DNA from: Rhizophagus clarus
Taxonomy: Eukaryota > Glomeromycota > Glomeromycetes > Glomerales > Glomeraceae
Length of the DNA: 64,000 nucleotides
Assembly (NCBI GenBank): GCA_015698045.1
Contig: BLAL01000268.1
Span: 112,300 to 176,299, forward strand
Direction: 5' to 3'
Shown: in pieces, positions 57,186-64,000 of the stretch
Numbering within the stretch: position 1 is the first letter of the stretch
Layout: each line of letters opens with the position of its first letter
Made by a program: the position numbers and the translations under genes
The notes under the pieces: model-generated
The model's database searches: none
The model's input: only the letters and a program-made list of their open reading frames with translations
Told to the model about the DNA's origin: nothing

Positions 57186-57454
57186 TCATACTTTTTTCAC
57201 CATCCGAGCCCAGTCTCCCATGGTCTTCGCTCGGTTGTTACGAGACGGACGTTTCCGTTTCTTTTTAATGTTGGTCTGGAGAAGATCGTTCGATCGGGTT
57301 TGTTCTTTTATTAGATCGTCTAGCGAGATCAATATCATATTATCTATATATGAAAGAAACTATTTGAATATTATCATACGTTATTTAATGAATTAATATA
57401 CCAGGTATTTTTTTTTATACCTGTTTCTTCTCTACTAGGTTTGGGAGAGGACAT
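57186..57454 (-). CDS. small basic protein, two exons (63 aa)
   Basis: Exon 1 57454-57421 (ATG, 34 nt) and exon 2 57343-57186 (158 nt, TGA) join in phase across a 77-nt GT-AG intron (GTATAAA...TATAG) to give 64 codons. The protein has an acidic/amphipathic half (SLDDLIKEQTRSNDLLQ) followed by a strongly basic NLS-like patch (NIKKKRKRPSRNNRAK) and GDWARMVKKV. Base composition is clearly less AT-rich than the flanks, which supports coding. It lies between inverted halves of the GACCGCAGG array. A DNA-binding accessory protein of the transposon is possible; no family recognised. Confidence 0.6.
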
Positions 57455-57599
57455 TTTCTTTCTATCTTTTTTTTATTAGAAATCTAAAAACTCTGATCTG
57501 AGATGTGGTATTTTTATATGTAACTGATAAGATATGGACAGTCAAACTTTGAAAAAAATATCAATTGAATTCTTTGGGAAAAAAGCACAAAGTAAATTT

Positions 57600-59860
57600 T
57601 TTTATAATATTACGACTGTGATATCATGACTGCACTATATAAAAGGAAATTTGGGTCAACAACTTGAAAAGTTTTTTTTAAAACTTCATTACATAATTCT
57701 GAGATAGAGAACTAATGTAACAAATTCTGTCAATGCGCTGCAGATAAAAATCAATGTAACCATTAACAATTTTTTTTCCTGATCAATTATTGATCTAAAT
57801 TTCCATTTATTTATCGCGACCACGATATTCATGTCAAATTTTTCAGATCATTACCCTAGATTCCACCAATGTGCTGCAGATAAAGATCTTTTGCAGATAA
57901 AGAATCAACAGAACTGTTGACAAAATTTTTTTCCGATCAATTTTTGATCTAAATTTCTGTTCATGTCCTGCGATCACCTTACATGTAACCGCAATTTTTC
58001 CATTTCCCAAAATTTCATCAATTTACTTTACATTGCACTAATATTGCACTGTTAAATATTTAATATAATATTTTTTCTATTAAGATTAAAAGAATAGTTA
58101 ATAATTTATTATCAATCCTAATTATTAAAATAAATATATAATATATTAAACTTATGAAAAAATGTACTCTATTTAAGTATTAGGACAGCATAATATAGTA
58201 CGTACAGTATAATTCTTCAACCCTGATTATGTAACCATTAACAAATTTTTCTCCTGATCAATTATCCCAAAAATCCGTTTATGTCCTGCGATCACGATAT
58301 TCACGTCAAATTTTTCAGATTACCCCTGAATTCTATCAATGCGCTGCAGATAAAAAATCAATGTAATCATTAACAATTTTTTTCCGGTCAATTATTGATC
58401 TAAATTTCTATTTATTTATTGCGACCACGATATTCATGCCAAATTTTTCAGATCATTACCCTAGATTCCACAAATGTGCTGCAGATAAAGATCTTTTGCA
58501 GATAAAGAATCAACAGAACTGTTGACAAAATTTTTTTCTGATCAATTTGTTGATCTAAATTTCTGTTCATGTCCTGCGATCACCTTACATGTAACCGCAA
58601 TTTTTCCATTTCCCAAAATTTCATCAATTTACTGTATACATTGCACTAATATTGTACTGTTAAATATTTAATATAATATTTTTTCTATTAAGATTAAAAG
58701 AATAGTTAATAATTTATTATCAATCCTAATTATTAAAATAAATATATAATATATTAAACATATGAAAAAATGTACTCTATTTAAGTATTAGGACAGCATA
58801 GTAATATAGTACGTACAGTATAATTCTTCAACCCTGATTATGTAAACATTAACAAATTTTTTCTCCTGATCAATTATCCCGAAAATCCGTTTATGTCTTG
58901 CGATCACGATATTCATGTCAAATTTTTCAGATTACCCCTGAATTCTATCAATGCGCTGCAGATAAAAAATCAATGTAACCATTAATAATTTTTTCCGATC
59001 AATTATTGATCTAAATTTCTATTTATTTATTGCGACCACGATATTCATGTCAAATTTTTCAGATCATTACCCTAGATTCCACCAATGTGCTGCAAATAAA
59101 GATCTTTTGCAGATAAAGAATCAACAGAACTGTTGACAAAATTTTTCCGACCAATTTTTTTGATCTAAATTTCTATTTATGTCCTGCGATCACCTTACAT
59201 GTAACCGCAATTTTTCCATTGCCCAAAATTTCATCAATGTACTGTAAACATTGCATTAATATTGCACTGTTAAATATTTAATATAATATTTTTTCTATTT
59301 AGATTAGATTAAAAGAACAATCCTAATTATTAAAATAAATATATAATATATTAAACATATGAAAAAAATGTACTCTATTTAAGTATTAGGACAGCATAAT
59401 ATAGTACGTACAGTATAATTCTTCAACCCTGATTATGTAACCATTAACAAATTTTTTCTCCTGATCAATTATCCCGAAAATCCGTTTATGTCCTGCGATC
59501 ACGATATTCATATAAAGTTTCTTTACTTGTAACCGTTAATATTGCTCGAAATTACCATTAATGTTCTGTGGACAAAGAGCTAATATATACATTAAGGATT
59601 TTCCCAATCAATTATTCCAATAATTTGAAAATTTTGTTGGCTAAATTTCCGTTTATGTCCTACAGTTACGATACTCATATATAATTTCTTTACATGTAAC
59701 CGTTAAGACGTCAAATTTTCCCAAAATTTTCGTCATAAAGAATCGATGTAACCATTAACAAATTCTTCCGATCAACTATCCAAGATTTAATGTAACCATG
59801 AACGTTTTTTTCGAGAATGCTAACCCAATTTCCTTTATGTGCTGCGGTCACGATGTAATT
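57600..59860 (-). repeat. ~600-bp tandem repeat, ~3.7 copies, inverse of the 54.7-kb array
   Basis: The phrase TAGGACAGCATAATATAGTA recurs at 58181, about 58789 (with a 3-nt insertion) and 59387, and AGATTCCACCAATGTGCTGC-type phrases at about 57850, 58450 and 59065, giving a period near 600 bp. Each unit contains ATCCGTTTATGTCCTGCGAT and CACGATATTCAT, the inverse of the words in 54.7-55.6 kb. Confidence 0.85.
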
Positions 59861-60013
59861 TTTTCTTAATATTAGGAGAAATCTCTATAAATAAATAAAG
59901 ATGATGCTGTATTCGTTTCGTCAGGAATCACCTATTTCTTTACGTGACGAATCACCTATTTCTTTACGTTGCTACTAGCACAATACCGATAAGTACCATC
60001 TTGTTTGTTTATC

Positions 60014-61581
60014 ATGACTAAACGCAGAGGAGTAACAGAAAAAGGTAATAATATTATATTTTTGATTTAAAATTTATATAGTAATTGCGCCTAATACTAT
60101 TATAATGATACCTAAAAGACAAGGCAACAAAAGCTGCAAAGACTACAAAAACTATTCGTACATATGTTGCCAACTTTTCGCGTGATTATAATAAGGAAAG
60201 AGATGAAAGGAGAGAGGAAGGAAGTGAACATGAACAAGATAATTTACATGGACAAAATGTAGATATTGGAGAAGGTAATAATAGACAAGATGATGATATT
60301 GAAAGAATTATTTTGGGTAAATACGTTATAATAATTGTTTTATTATTCAATTGAAATGATATTTCTGCGAATTTATTTAAAACTAAATTTACTTCGTTAT
60401 AATGAAGATATGCTTCCAGAGAAGAAGAAAGAAATATTGAAAAAGAAAGAAGAGAAAATGAGAAGAAAGAGATGGAGAGGAGAGATAAAAGAGAGAAGAG
60501 AGAAAGAAAGAAGAGAGAAAGAGAGAAGAGAGAAGAGAGAAGAGAGAAAGAGAGAAGAGAGAGGGATAGGAGAGAGAAAGATAAAGACAAGAAGAAATGA
60601 AAATGATGAAAGTGGTAAAAACCATAAATCTGAACATAATTTAATGAATATAATTTTATTCTCATTTATATTACTTCTAGAGAGTGAAGAAGAAATTCTG
60701 GTTCAAATTTGGCCAATGACCAATCAATTGCAAATTTGCAATTGGTTGGTCTTACATCCAAGTGTACTACATCTGGCAAACAAAATGCTTGATGCCTCGA
60801 CGAAGCAGCCATCAACAAATTGCCACTAACCACCTCGACTTCGTCACCATCTGACAACGTAAAAATCCATTTCTTATTTTGGTTGTTACATTCTTACTAA
60901 TTAAGAACAATCGTTATTACACAGAATTACTGATGTATTATGTATTATTGATATTATTACTGTTTAGGATAATTATCGTCTTATTGACGAAGAAATGGAA
61001 AATGCCTTTTTTTGCGAACTAGAATCCGCCCGATCATGCGTTTGATAAAATAACACAAAAAATTTTTGGGCATGATGCTTATCAAAGCGTGGTGAAGTCA
61101 ATTAACGAACGATATCATAAATCATTTTCCAACTATCGATATCAATTGAAAAATGTACTTTCAACATTAGTAAAAGAATTTCGATAAATTGTAGAAAGGT
61201 GATCGATACGTTCATATCGTTATGTTGTTGTTTTATTACAATGATTTAATGATTTAAATTTTTTTTCTATTAAAGTGGATATACGGAAAGTTCAGATCCT
61301 ACCGACGAGGAAGTAAACAATTTCATATCACGTGAGGTGGTTTTAAAGAGAATCTTAAGCCGATACGTTTCAGCCATCGATTTTACAAAATATCGGAAAC
61401 TTCACTAGATAAATTAATAGAATTCTCCAGAAAATGCTTCAAAATAGTCTGGGTTGAAACTGAAAGCGCAAATATCAAAGAAAAGGTTAAGGAGTTAGAT
61501 GTTATTACAGAAGATCTAGAAATTCCTTCCCGTAGCGGAAGAAACATTGCTAGCTCTTTAAACTCCATCTTTTTTTCATAA
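60014..61581 (+). pseudogene. multi-exon gene of unknown family, frame broken
   Basis: Exon 1 60014-60044 (MTKRRGVTEK) and exon 2 60119-60316 (KAAKTTKTIRTYVANFSRDY, acidic tail) join in phase. A third exon from about 60420 is a Lys/Arg/Glu-rich coiled stretch, then exon 4 near 60682 (ESEEEILVQIWPMTNQLQIC). Further conserved-looking coding occurs in shifted frames: DNYRLIDEEMENAFFCELE, then PPDHAFDKITQKIFGHDAYQ and SVVKSINERYHKSFSNYRYQ (to 61186), YTESSDPTDEEVNNFISREV, and SLDKLIEFSRKCFKIVWVET through DLEIPSRSGRN to TAA 61579-61581. At least two frame changes (near 61030 and 61395) suggest a pseudogene. It starts next to the 600-bp array, away from the Plavaka gene. Probably transposon-associated; function unknown. 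Confidence 0.5.
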
Positions 61582-62530
61582 ATACAGTACATATCACATA
61601 AAAGACCGTGATAACATTAATATGTTTTTTATTCCTTTATGATAATAAAGATTACAATATATCATAGCGCCACCACTCTGCTAATAATTCATGTGACCTG
61701 ATTTCGCGTTGTACGTAGATTTTATTGATTTTTATTGTGCCGCGTTAACCATCTCTTCTTCTTCCCAACTTGTTTACCATTTTTCGAAGCGAAATATAAC
61801 TATAATAAATATTTTTATTTAATATTTTATTTAGTTAAATAACTAGTATAGCGTTTTAATCTTAGATAATGTATCTATACATAAAAGTCAGCGTTTGCGG
61901 AATATTTGTGAGGAGAAAAGGAATACGACTTGAGTTTTTGCCATCTTATTCTTCCGATTATAATCCCGTAAGAATTTAATCTTCCATTATTTAAAAATTT
62001 ATTGCTTACAGATCGAGCAAGCATTTTTTTATATTAAAAATTTTTTACGACAACATCGTGATTGGGTAGAATCTGTAGAAAATCCAGTAGACGCGTTAAA
62101 TTTCAGTTGTATGACAATTGGCAAAAATTTTTGCTAAGGCGTGCTTTGAACATCTGGATATTTATAAATTAAAATTAAATGTCAAAATTATTTGAACTTC
62201 AAAATTTATTGCTGAATAAAAGGAATTTATTATACAAATTAATAATTTTTACTGAACTAAAAGTTATTGATCAGCATTTTTTATAGTAAAGAAACAAACA
62301 ATCTTAACAGAAATCTTAGATTTTTAAACAGCCATCAAATTACTGACTTCCATATTGAACAATTTTTTTTTATATTTTCTGCAATATGAATTAACATTAT
62401 CATCATATCAATTTGGCATTCAAGATAATATTCAAAAAATGTCTTAATAAATTTTATTTAGTGCCAGTGTGATTGATAAAATGCATTATTATTTATTATT
62501 ATTATAAAAAAATATCAAAACAAAAAAAGA
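61582..62530. other. intergenic, no gene seen
   Basis: AT-rich, stop-dense. No gene or element ends recognised. Confidence 0.45.
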
Positions 62531-62533
62531 ACA

Positions 62534-62679
62534 TGCCACCAGGCGAACCAGAAACCTTTACGCCACAAGGCGAACCAGAAAAAAAACTCATCACCAGACG
62601 AACCAGGAAAAAAACCCGCCACCAGGCAGACCAAACAAACTACATAGAATAAAAAATTCGCCACCAAGGCGACCAGAAA
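62534..62679 (+). repeat. short tandem repeat GCCACCAGGCGAACCAGAAA
   Basis: Four degenerate units of about 31-39 bp, each with CGCCACCAGGCGAACCAGAA followed by an A-run. Confidence 0.75.
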
Positions 62680-62742
62680 TGAATTAAAAAAAAAACCTAT
62701 TCCTCAATTCCTTCCAAAAAATTTGATTAAATCGGCCGGCTT

Positions 62743-63144
62743 TTAAAAAATTCTTTTAAATGGAATAGGTACCTTTTCACCTTTTTGTAAATGGCAATCT
62801 TTTGACTCGTGCGGACTGACCCAACACCTGCAGCATCTTCCCCGGTAATTTTGCTGAATATTCGGGCAGGTATTAAAACCATGCCCGTAATATTCACATA
62901 AGTAACACGGATCTTTATATGAGCCGATAGGCGCAATCCAATTTGTCCTGCTAGATAAAGCGACCCCCTCCGACGTGCATATAAATTTAAATTTGAACCG
63001 GGAGCCGGGTTCGAAGAAATTGGCGGGTTCGAGGAAATTGGTGAGATCGATGAAATTAAAGTCGTTAAGGGAGTTATTGATGATGAGGTTACTGAAGAGT
63101 CTAAGGGTAGCGAAGAGCTTAAAGATGAAATTTGAATCCGACAA
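62743..63144 (-). CDS. double CCHC zinc-knuckle protein
   Basis: The frame from 63144 encodes 133 residues. The C-terminal half has two perfect CX2CX4HX4C zinc knuckles: Cys80, Cys83, His88, Cys93 (CYLCEYYGHGFNTC) and Cys104, Cys107, His112, Cys117 (CCRCWVSPHESKDC). Such paired knuckles bind single-stranded nucleic acid and are typical of Gag-like or ORF1 proteins of retroelements. Residues 70-80 (WIAPIGSYKDP) look like the usual lead-in. The first ~55 residues are doubtful, because the alternative minus-strand frame from 63242 gives a Ser/Pro-rich stretch that may be the true N-terminus joined by a frameshift near 62985. Probably a transposon relic. Confidence 0.6.
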   Translation of the reverse strand: MSDSNFIFKLFATLRLFSNLIINNSLNDFNFIDLTNFLEPANFFEPGSRFKFKFICTSEGVALSSRTNWIAPIGSYKDPCYLCEYYGHGFNTCPNIQQNYRGRCCRCWVSPHESKDCHLQKGEKVPIPFKRIF

Positions 63145-63894
63145 GGATCCGTATGTTGAGACCGGAGGAGAAGGAGAGGCAATAGCAGAGACATTAAGAG
63201 GAGAAGTAGAGACAATAGGAGGAGAGATAGTAGATGAAGCAAAGTAAGTCGTTTCTTATATTGTTAGTCAGTATCAAAACATACAGTATCAGTAACCTGA
63301 TAGAGCCATATACAGCATCAATGCACCCAAAAAAACATAGTGTTAACTTACCTTGGAGTATTGTAATTAACATTTGAATTGTACTAGAATTATTCTTTAT
63401 TGTTATAGAATGATTAACAGATATACTTAATATATCTTTAATCGCGTTCGGGTTATCAATTATATAAAAATCATCGCTAACTTCATTATTAATTGTCGAT
63501 AATAGTAGTGTTATCAATGTTATCGGGCATATTAAAATTAAGACACGTTATTTTTAAAAAGGAAGAGTATGAACTTTTTTTTTGATAAAACTTAAAGGTA
63601 GGAGGAGAAAATTCTTTTTTTTTTTTTTGATTAAAACGAAGTTCTTTCGGGTTAGGAGGAGAAAATTTTTTTTTTTTTTAATCATAATTTATTTAAAAAA
63701 AAAAGGACGTAGGAATAAGATTTTTTCTAAAAATTTTTATTTCTTTTTTTTTTTTAAAAAAAAATGTAGGAACGTGAAAAATAAGTTATTAAGGGAAAAT
63801 CGTTATAAAACTTTATTTTTCTTGAAAAATTAGGGGTATTTATATACAACTAGCGAAGTGTTGGGCCTATCCTAAATGGGAAAAACAATCATTC
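63145..63894. other. intergenic with T/A-run repeats
   Basis: From 63570 to 63800 the phrase (A/G)GGTAGGAGGAGAAAATT plus T8-T12 recurs about four times. No gene is supported. Confidence 0.5.
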
Positions 63895-63960
63895 AAAAAT
63901 CTCAGTACGGAATTGCTGGGCTTATTCTAAAACAAGGCTTATCCTAGCACTGAGATTTTT
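63895..63960. repeat. 12-bp perfect inverted repeat
   Basis: AAAAATCTCAGT (63895-63906) and ACTGAGATTTTT (63949-63960) enclose 42 bp. GGGCTTATTCTA and GGCTTATCCTA within the loop, and GGGCCTATCCTA just upstream (63863), are near-direct repeats. This is possibly the end of an element running off the window. Confidence 0.7.
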
Positions 63961-64000
63961 CCTGTTTAGTGTTCTAATTACGGATACCTTTTTATTTTGA

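Noticed and set aside
60186-60665. 159-codon Ser/Leu-rich minus-strand ORF
   Set aside because: It is antisense to the Lys/Arg/Glu-rich exon of the 60.0-kb gene and reflects the purine-rich repeat there.

Overview
This 64 kb window is AT-rich, intron-rich and dominated by repeats. The protein signatures point to an arbuscular mycorrhizal fungus (Glomeromycotina, Rhizophagus-like): a short-box/LRR F-box gene, a WCxPCN-type kinase N-terminus, Crinkler-like remnants, multi-TM SPRY proteins, and Plavaka/tnp2-type transposases with many short GT-AG introns. The organism is inferred from these families; no rRNA or tRNA was seen.

Layout. 1-3.6 kb: intergenic sequence with a decayed kinase fragment. 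3.6-5.1 kb: three 109-bp repeats carrying G-quadruplex motifs, then a 1.25-kb almost purine-free tract. 7-8.2 kb: a broken Crinkler-type nuclease gene. 8.7-10.8 kb: an F-box gene killed by substitutions and by a 650-bp TIR element. 14.5 kb and 34.3 kb: two paralogous small secreted cysteine-knot proteins with near-identical signal peptides and diverged mature parts. 16.5-26.2 kb: a tandem duplication of a divergent gene pair, each pair being a two-TM membrane protein and an eight-TM SPRY protein sharing one short promoter. I resolved these genes exon by exon; one SPRY copy carries a 1-nt frameshift. 27-31.9 kb: a 5'-truncated non-LTR retroelement with a 17-bp target duplication and two TIR elements. 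35-40.2 kb: decayed minus-strand genes built of tandem 31-37-nt microexons. 41.1-44.7 kb: an 11-bp satellite and a second retroelement copy split by a TIR element. 44.7-47.8 kb: an internally deleted CACTA/tnp2 element. 48.5-61.6 kb: a transposon-rich block with an almost intact five-exon Plavaka-type transposase, a hAT-like element with a 91-bp satellite, inverted arrays around a 63-aa basic-protein gene, and two other accessory genes. 62.7-63.1 kb: a double zinc-knuckle ORF.

How the parts relate. Host genes likely to be functional are few: the two membrane proteins, one SPRY protein and the two secreted peptides. The rest is mainly a record of transposition. Three elements share CCCTATAA termini and 3-bp target duplications but have different subterminal motif arrays. 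The Plavaka and tnp2 genes are possible sources of transposase for such elements, but this is not shown by the sequence.
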